DNA from: Conoideocrella luteorostrata
Lineage: Eukaryota > Ascomycota > Sordariomycetes > Hypocreales > Clavicipitaceae
Direction of reading: 5' to 3'
Assembly (NCBI GenBank): GCA_032433595.1
Contig: JASWJB010000314.1
Span: 1-51,893 of the forward strand
Length of the DNA: 51,893 bases
Shown: positions 1 through 11,084 of the stretch, piece by piece
Layout of the letters: each line of letters begins with the position of its first letter
Position numbering within the stretch: position 1 is the stretch's first letter
Program-made: the position numbers and the translations under genes
Notes under the pieces: model-generated
Databases searched by the model: none
Told to the model about the DNA's origin: nothing
The model's input: the letters and a program-made list of their open reading frames with translations, nothing else

Positions 1-115
1 TCTCTTTTCCTTTGTACAGAACCTCTCCTCTCTCTAGATAGCTTATGTAAATAAGGGATTAGATTAGACTAGGCGAGCAGATTAGCTTTCTTTAGCAAAA
101 TAGACCCTATCCCAA

Positions 116-127
116 CCCTAACCCTAA
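116..127. repeat. Short interstitial telomere-like repeat
   Basis: Two perfect CCCTAA units lie in a C-rich, A-rich context that starts CCCAACCCTAACC. CCCTAA is the C-strand telomere repeat of most filamentous fungi. Two units are far too few for a telomere. They could be an interstitial trace, chance, or a binding site upstream of the transporter that follows. It is only weak support for a subtelomeric position. Confidence 0.3.
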
Positions 128-272
128 TGAGACTTTCAACCCGCATCCGTCGATCCTCGGGCGTATTTAACGTACAAGCTCAGCTTCCTTTAAAGGCTAA
201 ACATTCCTTGACTTAGCTCATGGTGTTGAGAGCCAGTTTAAATGAAAATCATCTCTTTTTGTTATTCCTTCA

Positions 273-2243
273 ATGATGTCTTGCCATCTTGCATCAGAGT
301 CACAAGACCTGACTCATCAGCGGGATGAGACAGTGAAGAGCCACGATGAGAAGCAGGAGGGCAAACATATCGCGAGCAACAGCGATGTGTGTTTCAACTA
401 CCTCACTGGAAGCAGACTTCATGCCATAAGTGCAGGGTAAGAGCGCTATCGTCTCCACAAGGCTGGCATCTGAACTAATAGTCGAAGTTTGGGTTTGGGT
501 TTGTTCCTCGTCAACTTCGAAGTGACAGTCATGGGTACAGCTCTGGTATTAATCTCAAATGATCTTCAAGACTTCGCGAGGGGAAGTTGGGTGGTGACTG
601 CATACCTGCTCACTTATACTGGTGCGTCTTCGTCGAAAGACCTTGAGCTGCATCTGGAATCTGATCATAGCAGGGTGTTTAGTGATTTGGGCGACGCTAA
701 GCGATCTCTACGGCCGTAAACAAGCATGTATTAGTGAATTCTTCATATTGGCTCTCTTCAGCGGCGCTTGCGGTGCTGCTCAGACGATGGTTCAGCTGTA
801 AGTCAACAAACGCCAACTCAGCGCCAACCACACCTAACATGCGTCCAGTATTGTGTTCCGAGCATTCCAAGGCACTGGGGGTTCTGGAATATACGGACTC
901 ACGACTATTATGATATATGAGCTGGTACCGCCATCCAAATTTCCTCTGTACACGACGTATGTAATGGTTCTATTCGCTATTGCGTTCGCATTGGGCCCCG
1001 TACTCGGCGGCTTGATAACCAACAGCGGTTCCTGGAGATGGGTCTTTTTGCTTAAGTAGATTGGAACTCCGTGGTTTCCGAAGTGTCAGATGCTGATATA
1101 CAAAGCGTGCCACCTGCTGCCCTGGTCGGAATTCTACTCCTATTTGCAGTTTCTAGCATGTTTCCTCACCATGGTCGAACCTCCAGCCCGCCCACGTACA
1201 GCTTCAAGAACTTTGACTTCCTCGGCTCGTTCTTAACCCTTGCGAGCGTCACATTGCTGATAACTGGACTTGAGGAGGCCGCCTCTTTGCTCAGCTGGAA
1301 AGACCCCAGAACTCTCGGTCCTTTATGTGCCTTCGGCGCGTCATGGCTCGCCCCCTTGCTTCACCAGCGGCACGCAAGCCGTCCCGGATCTCTGATACAA
1401 CCAGTGTTTCCGTGGCGCTTTTGTCGGAGTCGAGTTATTAGGGGTCTTTTGGCGTAAGTCCTATCTGTTTAAGAGACGCAATCATCCAAATGCGAGTCTG
1501 AATATATTTTTAGAAACACCTTTATAACGGGCGCTGTTAGCGTAACATGTGTTATACTGGTACCACTTCGCTACCAAACAGCAGCCGGCTTGAGCCGGTT
1601 GCAGGCAGGTGCGCGCCTTATTCTCTTTTCAGCAGCTTCGCCGATGGGGGCAATTGCTGCTGCCGCCCTTTGCAAGAAACGGCGCATAGCTCCGCTATTT
1701 ATCATGCTATCTGGAGAGTTGCTCCAAATAATTGGGCTAGTCTTGGTAACTACGCTGACTACACCCGCCGATCGGGACTGGCCGGGTCTTTACGGTTTCC
1801 AGGTGTGCATCGGTTTTGGTATGGGCCTCGTTATCGGCACTACAACGCTATTAACGCCAGCCCTGACTGAGCGAAGAGATCTCGGTTCGTACTAGGATTA
1901 GTTCTGGAAGACTTGTTGCTGATTTATAATTCTAGCTACTGCATCTGCAGCCGTTGTCCAATCTCGGTTCCTCGGTGGGGCAGTGATACTGTCTATTGCT
2001 TCGGCTGTAGGTAACAACTAGATTCGTCAAATGCTATCATGCCTCTTAAGCCCACAGCAGCTTCAGGCACTCTTTGAATCAACCGAGACTACCTATGCGC
2101 TAGCTGGTGATGTTCAGGGCGCTGTTGAAGGTCGTTTTGTTGAGAGTTTCAACCTTCAGATGCGTATTGTGCTTAGAGTTGCAGTTGCTGCTATGCTAAG
2201 CTCATTGATGATGTGGCAAAAACCCCAGGTCAGGGTGCCCTGA
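273..2243 (+). pseudogene. DHA2-type MFS drug transporter, one in-frame stop
   Basis: Seven exons (273-436, 488-621, 674-797, 849-1055, 1106-1453, 1514-1884, 1936-2021) join without frame loss into 477 codons, then hit TAG at 2019-2021. The same frame runs on to a TGA at 2241-2243, giving about 551 residues, the usual length for a 14-TM DHA2 exporter. Family marks include SWVVTAYLLTYTG, IWATLSDLYGRK (loop 2-3), FRAFQGTGGSGIYGL, ALGPVLGGLI and WRWVFLLN. The stop falls after the GGAVILSIASAVGN segment and removes about 73 residues, including the last membrane helix. An intron hiding the stop (about 1983-2021, donor GTGATA, 39 nt) is conceivable but would delete conserved coding sequence. Likely a very young pseudogene of a toxin or drug exporter; a stop-codon readthrough is possible but unsupported. 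Confidence 0.85.
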
Positions 2244-2364
2244 TCGCTTACATACAAACATTGGGACAAGCCTAGTGGCTTTTAGTGCTGTATACAGAAC
2301 GTTGGTATTGCAATTGCAGTTATTGTATAAAGAAGTGGATTGAGCTCATGGTAGTCCCTGTTCC

Positions 2365-2583
2365 TGTCGGATAGGAAAGGTCATTAGCGTTGGCTAGTGG
2401 AAGGACTATTGACTGCATTGGAATACTCGGAATGCTCGGAATAACTGTTGGAGGTAGGAATGAAAGCAAGCATAAAAGGAAGCGTTAGGGAAGGAATTAG
2501 AATGGAAGATTATCAAGAATCACATTTACCAATTGACATACATTCTATCTTCTTAGTTACCTTCTATACTGTCGCTTCCGACA
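2365..2583 (+). mobile_element. Solo LTR, family B
   Basis: The segment starts TGTCGGA and ends TCCGACA, a perfect inverted terminus with TG...CA ends. It is flanked by GTTCC (2360-2364) and GTTCT (2584-2588), a near-perfect 5-bp target duplication. A diverged second copy lies at 30966-31236 and a 3' fragment near 46025. No internal retrotransposon sequence is adjacent, so it is a solo LTR. It lies about 120 bp past the transporter reading frame. Confidence 0.8.
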
Positions 2584-3535
2584 GTTCTGGAACTGCGCCA
2601 ACGAGCTGGCTATTGAATTGCAGTGAAAGAAACTTTTGGCTTCTCTACCTTACGTTTTCGCAGTTTTAATAATTTATGGACTCGACTGACGGACTTCCTG
2701 TTTTTATAATGCGCACTCAAGAGCGCTAAAGCAAGACATACTGATATTAAAGGCCGCGGCAAGCTTAGAGGGGTCTATGCCGGGATAGAGGTTAAATTGA
2801 GCCATGGTATACACGGCGAATGGTGTGAGCCCTGTGGCTAAGGATGCCCTAAGCCATAAAGGCATATTTTCCAATTTACTAGTACAGCAGAAGGAAGTAG
2901 GTAGATATGCCTAAAGTGCAGATTAAGAATATTAGTTTGCAGATGATTTGGATAAAATATTTCGACAGTGATCATGAATGTAGTACTCAAAGAGCAGGAA
3001 AAGAGAGAGTAAGAAAGGAAAATAATAGGGGTTAGTGAAAGCGCTGCAGGCAAAGCACAAGGCGTCCTATGAAGCTCTGAGAACAGGCTTGGTTAAAGGA
3101 TGCTCGACTGAAAACATTAGTAGGATATATTTTGCCTTGAAAAAATGTATTCCTAAAGAAGCCCAGTCCGCCTAGGAACGGCACCCTGTGGACAATGCCG
3201 GAAGAATCGGCATCGTTCAATTCAAGTGAGGCTATCGCGTGCATTAGTGTCGAGCACTTATGGAGCCAACAGGGCAGCAAAAATACATTTTACTGGGAGA
3301 CAAGACAGGTTGCCATTTTAGAGGATACCCTCTTTCGCCCAGAACAGGGTTCAAGATTCAGCGGCTGGTTGCCGACTTATCCGTCAGGTCGTATGACGGA
3401 GTGAGCAATCGTACACAATACTATAGCGAAAACGCTAACGGTTGGAGCGCCACGTTTATTCTGTCCATTTTTCACACTCATTCACTTTCTTTTCTCACAT
3501 AAACATACTCAATAGTGTATTTTGTTGCCTTGGCT
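2584..3535. other. Intergenic, no gene recognised
   Basis: AT-rich sequence with only short random reading frames. No RNA gene or repeat seen elsewhere in the window was recognised. The last 100-200 bp are presumably the promoter of the chitinase relic. Confidence 0.5.
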
Positions 3536-4077
3536 ATGGTACAAACTGCTCCTCTAGTTACGCTTGTCGGGCTAGTGGCACTGGGCAACCCTCAACCACC
3601 CAAAGTACCGAGTGATATTGTCCAAGACGGCTTACGACTTGAGACAAGCCTTAACCCTCAACTCCGATCATACCCTTCCCAGCAAAGAGACCTTCCGACC
3701 GGTACTTGCAATGCAGATACTCCGTGTGTCAACGGTGCTTGCTGCGGCAAGGATAACCTATGCGGCTATTCGTCCAAGTCATGCGCCAGCGAATGTCAGC
3801 ACAACTGTTCGCTGAACCTCCTCGTGTACCAGATGTATGGTTGACTTATTCATGATTTACTCTAGGCGATGCAAAGGCCCAATGCGGCCCTTATGCGACC
3901 ACTAGAAAGTCAAAATGACCTCTAAATGTTTGCTGCTCCGAGTTTGGCTTCTGCGGCTCAACGCATGAGTTTGCAACTGGTCCAACACAGTGGATCCGGG
4001 TTACCCCCAGTGCGATCCTCAGTATAGAAGCTGCGGTGAAGTCAAGCGACCGACGTGCGGCGCGGGAGCCGTGTGAG
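3536..4077 (+). pseudogene. 5' half of CBM18/GH18 chitinase gene (broken)
   Basis: From the ATG at 3536 there is a hydrophobic signal peptide (MVQTAPLVTLVGLVALG), then a Cys-rich hevein-like CBM18 chitin-binding domain containing CVNGACCGKDNLCGY. An intron (3807-3865, donor GTTCGC) joins it to a DAKAQCGPYA segment. A second CBM18 follows (PLNVCCSEFGFCG), but its frame has TGA at 3916-3918 where a Cys codon is expected, and about 50 bp later one base is missing. The strand then reads a QCDPQYRSCGEVKRPTC stretch typical of the linker before the GH18 domain of large class V (subgroup C) chitinases. At about 4077 homology stops and resumes on the opposite strand. Not functional as it stands. Confidence 0.8.
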
Positions 4078-4655
4078 TCGTATCCCATGATGTTGAACCA
4101 ATCAATGCTAGCCTGGATGCCAGCGAGGTCAAAGTGCTGGAGATAATAATAAGACGTTGGAATGGTGACGGTCAGACTGTATCTGGACCCAAAGGCGGCC
4201 CTCATTTCTTTTGTCAACGCAACGTAGTTGGCCGTATCTGCGGCTACACCGCCGTGATCATCGGCGCCAGGATATTCCCAGTCGAGATCCACGCCATCAA
4301 AGCCGTAATTATCCATGAAGTGAACTAAGCCATTAATAAACTTAGCTCTGTTGGCAGCCGAGCTCACCATGGTACTAAACGCTTTTTGCGTGCTACTAGG
4401 ATCTGTGAATGACCATCCTCCGACAGAGATGAAGGTTTGCATGCCAGGCTTCACTTCCTTTAGGGCCGTAAATCGACTGTACAGCGAGGCTGTATTGGAG
4501 TCCATGGACGTAATGGTAAAGGTGCTTGGGTCGAAGAAGGAAAAGGCAAAGTTGATAGAAGTGAAGCCATCGAGGTTAAGGTCCTCTGGAGCAACGCTTT
4601 GGCAGGCTCGCGTGTTAGCCCACGATTCACAGTAGCTGATGTTTCGCTGGCCAAT
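4078..4655 (-). pseudogene. Inverted GH18 catalytic half of the same chitinase
   Basis: On the minus strand the GH18 domain begins at its normal start (ISYCESWANTRACQS), continues through MQTFISVGGWSF and the catalytic motif FDGVDLDWEYPG (DxxDxDxE intact, Glu codon at 4275-4277), and stops at IDWFNIMGYDSHG near 4078. The frame then runs by chance through antisense CBM18 sequence to a stop at 3891. Because the domain starts where the plus-strand half ends in protein terms, this is an inverted internal segment of one gene, not a second gene. The C-terminal third of GH18 (after the YDxHG strand) was not found. The segment has no signal peptide or start of its own. Confidence 0.8.
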
Positions 4656-5586
4656 AGTGCCGAACTAGCGTAGGCGGAGTGCATCAGCAGTCGGCCATGA
4701 GCAATCTAGCTTCCTCTGCAAATCGCTCCTCTGTCGCTGAAATGTGCTTTTACCTTTTATCACATGTCACCGCCCTCGACAATTATACCCAGGCAGTCCC
4801 ATGGACTTCAAATGCTAAGCAAAAGTTGGCCTTGTTGACGAACTCAAATTCAAGACAGATTGAGTCTGCGGTTCATACTATAAATCATTCTACTGTACTG
4901 TACCGTACATATTTGGGGCTTTTAATTTATATTGCAGGTCGATTCGAAACGTTCATATAGAGCGTTATGCTCCGGCTCCTATGAAACCCAAAGCAGCTGG
5001 CACACACATTTGTGAGTAAGTCTGTCCAAGCAAGAGAAAATGAGGCCAGAACCATTCGTACTTGGACCAAATCTATACTATGAACGATAACTAATGAACC
5101 GCCCGCCCCAGTCCTTGCGAGGTATTTAAATCAAGGTCATGGCACTGTTCGACAGCTTACTTGGAAGTTGGCATCGCCGATCTCTGATAAGCTTGACCAC
5201 TTGTAGCTAATCAACATATGGTGTACGCATGCCGTAAAGGCGGGAAATAGCAACCGAGCACGAGAACAAAGCCACATGTCACCGTCTTCAAGGCGATACA
5301 GAATCTCATGAGCAGACGAGCATTGAAGCGGACTCCAATCGAGCCTGACTGGTAGCTGCAAGAGGTTATTTGCCGGCACTTCGCCGTTGAACCTTCAAAT
5401 TCAAGTCGCTAAGGGAGAATCTAGCGGCCAAGGGAAGAAGCTCTGTAAGCCATTCTCAGCTGGCTATAATGCACCAATTGTTGTTGGATAACATGTGTGT
5501 GTGTGGACCGGATGTGTGGATCCAGTGAACGCCAATTTGTCGGTCGGCTCGTCAGTCCTTGAGCTGCTGGTAGTTAGCAGGTTGCT
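4656..5586. other. Intergenic between chitinase relic and toxin-like gene
   Basis: No supported gene. Short frames on both strands lack recognisable domains or splice structure. A TGTGTGTGTG run sits near 5491. The right end contains the 3' region of the minus-strand enterotoxin-like gene. Confidence 0.5.
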
Positions 5587-7227
5587 TTAAATGGTCATTT
5601 TCACCCGAGCTCTTTCGATAGAAACCCGACAGGCCTGTTTCAGGGCCCTTGCCAAAGTTGGGCCGCTAGCGTGGAATACCCAAAGAGTCGACACCTCGCG
5701 CACAATCATGTCGTTCAACATGTGGTCCCGCTTGCCCAAAAGAGGGGGTTCTGGAACGGATCCCGGCGGTGTTGTGGGAGGAGCTGGTGCTAAGTCGATG
5801 AGCATCTCATTTGCCAGCTGTGGGTTAAATTCAGCAACGACTTGGGCAACCTCTGGAAGCGTGATGGAGACGCTCTCTGAAGCTGTCAAAAGGGCTAACC
5901 CCCCTCCCGCAGCAGCGATCCCTCCAGCGGTGGCCCCGCTGGCGGCCGTGCCTCCAGTAGCAAAACTCGTCGCGAAAGCCGCGCCCCCCAAGGTACCGAT
6001 CCCGGCGGCGACGCCGCCGATAACGTTTCCTATCCATGATCCGGTGTCTGAACTGTCTCTGAGCTTGTTGGCACTATCAACAGCTTTTTGATTAGCCTGC
6101 TTCTGTGCCTCGGCCTTGGCCTCGGCCTCTTCCGCATTCTTGGTATCCTCCTCTTCCTTCTTCTTTTTCTTGGCCTCGTCCTCTTTTTTCATGGCCTCAT
6201 CCCGCTCCTTCTTCTTTTTCCTAGCCTGCTCCACTAATTTAAGGGTCTCTGGCTCCTTTTTCATGCTCTCTTCCGTCTCTTTTTGCTTAGCCTCCTCGTT
6301 TGGACTAGGTGTCGTTTCGGGAGCCTTGAACAAAGGATAGTCCTTCAACCAACCTTGCGGCTCTCCAATATCCACGAGAAACTTCTGGGCGTACTCTCGC
6401 GCAGTCATCCTGTCTTGAATCTTAACAGAATTATATGGCTCCCATTGCCACTGACCATCCCACTGCGACTCATCCGTGGGCAGTGGCCTTGCTTCTGGGA
6501 TGCGTAAACCGGCGAGTAGCGGGTGGCCCTTGATTTCTGGAACAGCATCATATGCGTGATCGTACTTGGGGTTCTTCCAATATCCGGTCGGTGATCCGTC
6601 TTGCACCGGATTGGCCATCCAATACGCTGCGACATGTTCGACCAAGTCATCCCAGTTCTTGTACACCAACTTCCTATGCTTTTGAAAGTCTGCGGGTATT
6701 CTAATGCCATCGTAGATTTGCTCCATGCGTATCCCACCCAAGGCTGAATATTCTTCCTCGTAACTCATCCCGCCGTTGGAAGTGGACTTGTTCATGTCGA
6801 CCATGTTTTTGGTAGGACGCAGTCGATAAACCCAACCCTGCCCTATTCGGGCTTTGCTGATGGCAAAATCGACAGCAACGTGCGGCGACATGGATGTAGA
6901 TACAAATGCCGTGTGCTTCCGTCCAAGGCCGGGGTCTATTGCGTCGTCGTCATGGCCAAGTAGGCTGAACGGGTCATGCCTGCTGTCGCTCGGTTCTGGG
7001 GCATTGTTAAGATCCAGTTTCGGTGGCATGCCAGGGACCTTCTCAACATCTAGCGGTGCCAATTTATGGCCGCGATACACCCATTGTGGAGTTTGAGGAA
7101 AATTAAATGCTGGATTGTCGTCCTTGATAGGTGGTGAGCGAGAAGGAATGGCAGAAGCGCTCTCCGGCCACAAAATCAGGCACAGGGCGGCGGCCAGAAC
7201 AAAGACGGCCCAAAGCCTATACAGCAT
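5587..7227 (-). CDS. Secreted enterotoxin-A-like ADP-ribosyltransferase with shared C-terminal module
   Basis: Single-exon gene, 546 aa, from the ATG at 7227 (a longer frame upstream begins only at TTG). A signal peptide (about residues 1-27) is followed by a domain like the heat-labile enterotoxin A chain: WVYRG with the NAD-binding Arg near 52, the STS element FVSTS at 108-112, and an E-x-E active site in EEEYSALGGI (Glu 157 and 159). R, STS and E-x-E are all present, so NAD-dependent ADP-ribosylation is plausible. Residues 310-395 are a Lys/Glu-rich, probably coiled-coil linker. A glycine/alanine-rich hydrophobic stretch (397-450) and SITLPEVAQVVAEFNP (454-469) follow, then a Pro-rich part and a basic C-terminus. 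The region from about 380 onward matches the C-terminus of the nucleotidase at 11085-13377. Frame intact; GC-rich against its surroundings. The secreted destination and target are inference. Confidence 0.9.
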   Translation of the reverse strand: MLYRLWAVFVLAAALCLILWPESASAIPSRSPPIKDDNPAFNFPQTPQWVYRGHKLAPLDVEKVPGMPPKLDLNNAPEPSDSRHDPFSLLGHDDDAIDPGLGRKHTAFVSTSMSPHVAVDFAISKARIGQGWVYRLRPTKNMVDMNKSTSNGGMSYEEEYSALGGIRMEQIYDGIRIPADFQKHRKLVYKNWDDLVEHVAAYWMANPVQDGSPTGYWKNPKYDHAYDAVPEIKGHPLLAGLRIPEARPLPTDESQWDGQWQWEPYNSVKIQDRMTAREYAQKFLVDIGEPQGWLKDYPLFKAPETTPSPNEEAKQKETEESMKKEPETLKLVEQARKKKKERDEAMKKEDEAKKKKKEEEDTKNAEEAEAKAEAQKQANQKAVDSANKLRDSSDTGSWIGNVIGGVAAGIGTLGGAAFATSFATGGTAASGATAGGIAAAGGGLALLTASESVSITLPEVAQVVAEFNPQLANEMLIDLAPAPPTTPPGSVPEPPLLGKRDHMLNDMIVREVSTLWVFHASGPTLARALKQACRVSIERARVKMTI

Positions 7228-8445
7228 TTTAGTTTGGGGAAAAGGGGGGGAGGGGTCCTTTCTTTGGCAAATGAAGGAATAGTTCAACTCAGTCAAGTCG
7301 GAGCCTGGGCAGCGCGCGGCGAGCAATTTATTAGTTCTTCAGTTTTCAGCGACACAACCTGGGTTCAAGTACTAACTAGCACGGACTTCCAGCTTGGGAG
7401 AAACAAAAAGGACCAGGCAGTCAGTATGAACGAGACGTTCAAGATATTTAGCTTTGACGTTGAAGTCCATTACGTTGGAAGTTTCGCATTTTACCTGGGC
7501 TGGATGCGATAGAAAGACCACGGAAGTGGAACGCTATGGCCTTATTCAATAAATTTATGCTGATATTTAGAGGATTACGGAGTAGGGCATGGATAATAGT
7601 AATAAGGTGGTGGAGTTGTAAGATTTGAGACATAGTCAAAGTCCATAACCCTAATAATGGGTCATTGCACCCTTTTGTGATGATGGAGACGGCTCGTCGT
7701 AATTACCGCGCCCGTATCCCTACGACTTGCCTTGTAAGGTGGGCAATATCCTGTTGACAAAGAAGCCGGAACTAACCGGCCTATTGAGTCAAGTGCGAAT
7801 TGCCCGGACGTATTTTATATTGGGATAGTGTGATTCCGCATAAAGTGGAGAAAGTAGCGCAAATTTACTTTGTATGGCGCCCAATATCAGATATTAGCCT
7901 AGTAAAGAATCTTCGTGGGCCCTTGCTCGACCTTTACGTGATTTCATATTCAGCTTCTCTAATTGGACGGCGGCAACGCCTTTATAGAAAAGCGTAGGTA
8001 CTCGCCTAACCGGACCTCAAAATGGTTCAACCCAATATGAATGCATGGCCCCCCCAAAAAAAGTAGCCATTCACTGAGTCAGTTCTATTAAATGAGACCA
8101 GCGTTTTGGATATAGGGAGGGTTCAAGGGAAGAGTGGTGATATAGACCTCTACAGGGTAGTGAAACATTGCCAACAGAGGCTGGGCCTAGTATTGCCCAG
8201 ATAGCGCGGGTGCGAATTCTCATAGGCAAGGTATTGATGCATGCGAGCATTGTCAATCATGTTATAGTGGAGTCAGATGAGATTGGACTAAACTCTTCTA
8301 TGTATCCCATAACCGCCGGGTTTCGTCATCATTTTCAACAAGAGTGATAGAAAGCCTAAGCATCTAGTCGTTATTTCATATCAACGTTTTCACGAATGTC
8401 CTGGCATTTTCAGAACACTACCACTAGTCAATTCATTTTGGAACC
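7228..8445. other. Divergent intergenic region in the secreted-protein cluster
   Basis: About 1.2 kb between the heads of the minus-strand enterotoxin-like gene and the plus-strand Cys-rich gene. No gene is supported. A poly-G tract (about 7246-7256) lies just upstream of the toxin-like start. The AT-rich middle has no repeat found elsewhere in the window. It should hold both promoters. Confidence 0.5.
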
Positions 8446-9926
8446 ATGGGTATCGTGTCGGTGGTCGGGGCCTCCTCATTAGTACTCTCGCTCGCGGCTT
8501 CGGCCAGCATCGTGAAAGGCAATGTTCTGGAGGTATGGCCTGAGAGGAAGCTGCCCTCGCACCAACTCACAGCTCAAATGTGCTAACTTGTACATAGCCC
8601 AGGCAATCGTTTCGAAGTCCCCAGTGGTTCCGGCCCGGCGTGCACTGCTACAAACGCGAAGAGTCCTGCTTGGGAACCGAGGTGTGGTGCGCCAAGCCAG
8701 AGTACTACAAGGACATTGACAAGTACCCGAGTCAGCAGGCTTGCTTCGACGCCCGGATAGAAAGGACGGAGTGGCGATACATCAATACCGACTGCCTCGC
8801 CGACTTGGAAACTTGTGATGGCACCGACGTTGTCTGCTCCCGAATAGAAGATTGGGCCATTCGCGCCTCGTGCTACGCAGCTCGGCCCAAGGGGAAATGG
8901 TTCCCGAAATATTCTCCGGGCTGCCTTGCGGCAGGAAGAGAGGTCGATGAGCGCTGTGTGGGAACTGATGAGTTTTGCAAGGGCGAAGCAAGAGTCAAGT
9001 TGTACGGCTCGGCTGAAGCATGCCTGGGTCGCCGAGAGGCTGCCACCAAGGAGAACAAGAAGCAGGGGTTTCTCATCAAAAACGCTCTCAAGTGCTACGG
9101 AGACCCAACCGAGGAATGTCAAGGCACGGAAGATTTCTGTTTCAGGGCTACAGCCCCCAAAAGACATCAAGAGCCCGCACAAGTGCTGGCGTGCGTCGAG
9201 TCGAGAGTGAGACCTCCTTTGTATGCCGCCAACTCGCCCGACTGTGATACGTCCAAGCAGAACCATGTTTTCTCCGAGGCCTGTGTTGGGACCAATATCT
9301 GGTGCGCGAGCCAGGCCAGAGTCAAGATTTACGGATCCAAGGAACGGTGCGAGGCTTTCCGCCAACCGTACTCGGCCGGGCCGGGCAAATGGGTGCCTCC
9401 CCAACAGGCATGTCGCGACAATTTGGACCAGAGTGAGCAATGTAAAGGAACCGAGCAGATATGCCAGTGGCAATCTTTGGATCGTAACAGTTGCTACGGC
9501 GCAAGAGAAACTGCGCCTTTCCTGCTGCCCGAGCAGCCAAATGGCTGTCCCCCGACAAAGCCCCAGGTCGAGTCTTGCGTGGGCACCGACAGCTGGTGCT
9601 ACAAGGGGTACAACGAGATGAATTACCTGTCCCAAGGAGAGTGCTTCTCCAGGCGAGGCTTCAAACATGACGAGCTAGTCGCCCGTGTGGTGAAGAAGAT
9701 GGGGGACATGATGACGGAAACTATTCTCAAACACGGGGAGAAGGTGATCAAGGATGCCCTGTACTACGACCTTGTTGGTAAACGCGGCGACGAGAACTCT
9801 GCCAAGGCGTCGGTCAATAATTATGTCAACCAGTACCTAGAGAAACTCGAAAAGGAGACCCTCCCGGAGGCGACCGAAAAGTTCATGACCAACGTTCAAA
9901 AAGCGGCGGTGGCAAGACACAGATAG
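8446..9926 (+). CDS. Secreted protein with seven Cys-rich C-x-G-T repeats
   Basis: Two exons (8446-8532, 8598-9926; intron 65 bp, donor GTATGG, branch GCTAAC, acceptor CATAG) give 471 aa. The first exon encodes a signal peptide (about residues 1-24). Residues 52-382 hold seven units of pattern E-x-C-x-G-T-[DEN]-x-x-C, then 13-19 residues, C-x(2-3)-R, and usually one further Cys, so about four Cys per 45-50 residue unit. Two units also share AR-VK-[LI]-YGS. The C-terminal 85 residues lack Cys, are rich in Lys and Glu and look helical. I do not recognise the family. Even, repeated Cys suggest an extracellular disulfide-bonded binding array. Its place between two secreted enzymes sharing a module suggests a partner or carrier, which is inference. 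Confidence 0.85.
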
Positions 9927-11084
9927 TGCAGAAGTTGCTCATCATTCTGTGCACTCTTTATTTGCCGCAACTGGACGAAAGTCATCCCCATGCCTATATG
10001 GGAGTTAGCAGCAGCCCTTCCAAGTGGTCTCTCAACCCCAGAAGTGGAAGATATAGCCAGCTGTTTTGTCGATAGGCGAGTTCTTGCTGGGACCGCCATG
10101 TGCCCCGAATCGCTTGCTGTAAACTTTCATGTTCGAGCAAGCAACAAGTCTGTCCACTTCAATTCTTTTTTTGTTTTTCTGTAGAAAAGTCTGCATGTGT
10201 TATTTCCAGCACAATCAGCCGCTTCATTCTTTTACCTTAGAGTTGCTGAGGGGCCGGAAACTCCCACACCCAACAGGACAAGATACGTATCAAACCGTTA
10301 AAATGAAGGTATCCTCCACTTTTTCGAGTGGCCACTCACGTTCAGAGCCAAATATTATTATAATATAATGTCAGCTGGGGCCAATCTCCGCTTTGCACCA
10401 AAGCCCGCTTTATTGAGTGCCTCATATATGCGGAAGAAACAGTGCTCCGCAGCTTCGGACTAGTAAGAATATAAAGCATAGTTTAGAATTTTGATAATAC
10501 TTATCCTAGTTAACACTACCAGTCCGTCCCGTATTAAATTGAATTCGAGACTCAGTAAAACTTGTGGAGAAGGGCTTATAGGTACTAGTGAATCACGGAG
10601 GGTTAAGTACGAGTCGTACGTTATCATCCATGGACACTTGCTCGTAAGTGTCTCTAGGCTTGAGAAGCTTTCTAAAAGTTCAATCTAGGTAAGCATTTTA
10701 CTATCAATATATATATTCTCCAGGTTGGGAGAGAAATAAGGGTGAGTTGATAGCCAGCAGTGGTGTTAAAGTGGAGATTTGACAGACTTGTGGCCGTCGA
10801 GTTTTTCAATAATAGAGTAACTAACGGCAGTCCCGAGTCATGCCCTTGCAAGTCGCAGCATGGCACATGCACGGCACCCAAGTCCAGTAGAGAGCGTGAT
10901 CCGGTCAAAAAAATAATCTTGATTTGTCCAATCTCCAACTACCATTACATGTGTTTCACAAGTTTATGTCATTATCTTCGCTTCCTCCCAAAGTCTTTGT
11001 GGCCGAGGTATGACATTTGACGTGCTCCGTCCACAAATACAAACGAAGCAGAGTTATCTTTGCCGTTCTTACCTTGGCTGAAGC
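9927..11084. other. Intergenic, no gene recognised
   Basis: 1.16 kb with only short frames and no domain, RNA gene or repeat that I can support. The right end should contain the promoter of the nucleotidase gene. Confidence 0.5.

Noticed and set aside
116..127. True telomere
   Set aside because: Only two CCCTAA units, followed by genes; not a chromosome end.
1983..2021. Intron that would remove the transporter stop
   Set aside because: 39 nt, donor GTGATA, and it would delete residues conserved in the family.
2448..2669. 73-residue frame after the transporter
   Set aside because: It lies mostly within a solo LTR; no domain or splice structure.
4460..4684. Separate small secreted-protein gene on the minus strand
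   Set aside because: It is an out-of-frame reading of the start of the inverted chitinase domain.
8583..9668. Long minus-strand open frame opposite the Cys-rich gene
   Set aside because: It is the antisense of a spliced, signal-peptide-bearing gene; the frame is open because of GC-rich codon use and has no domain.
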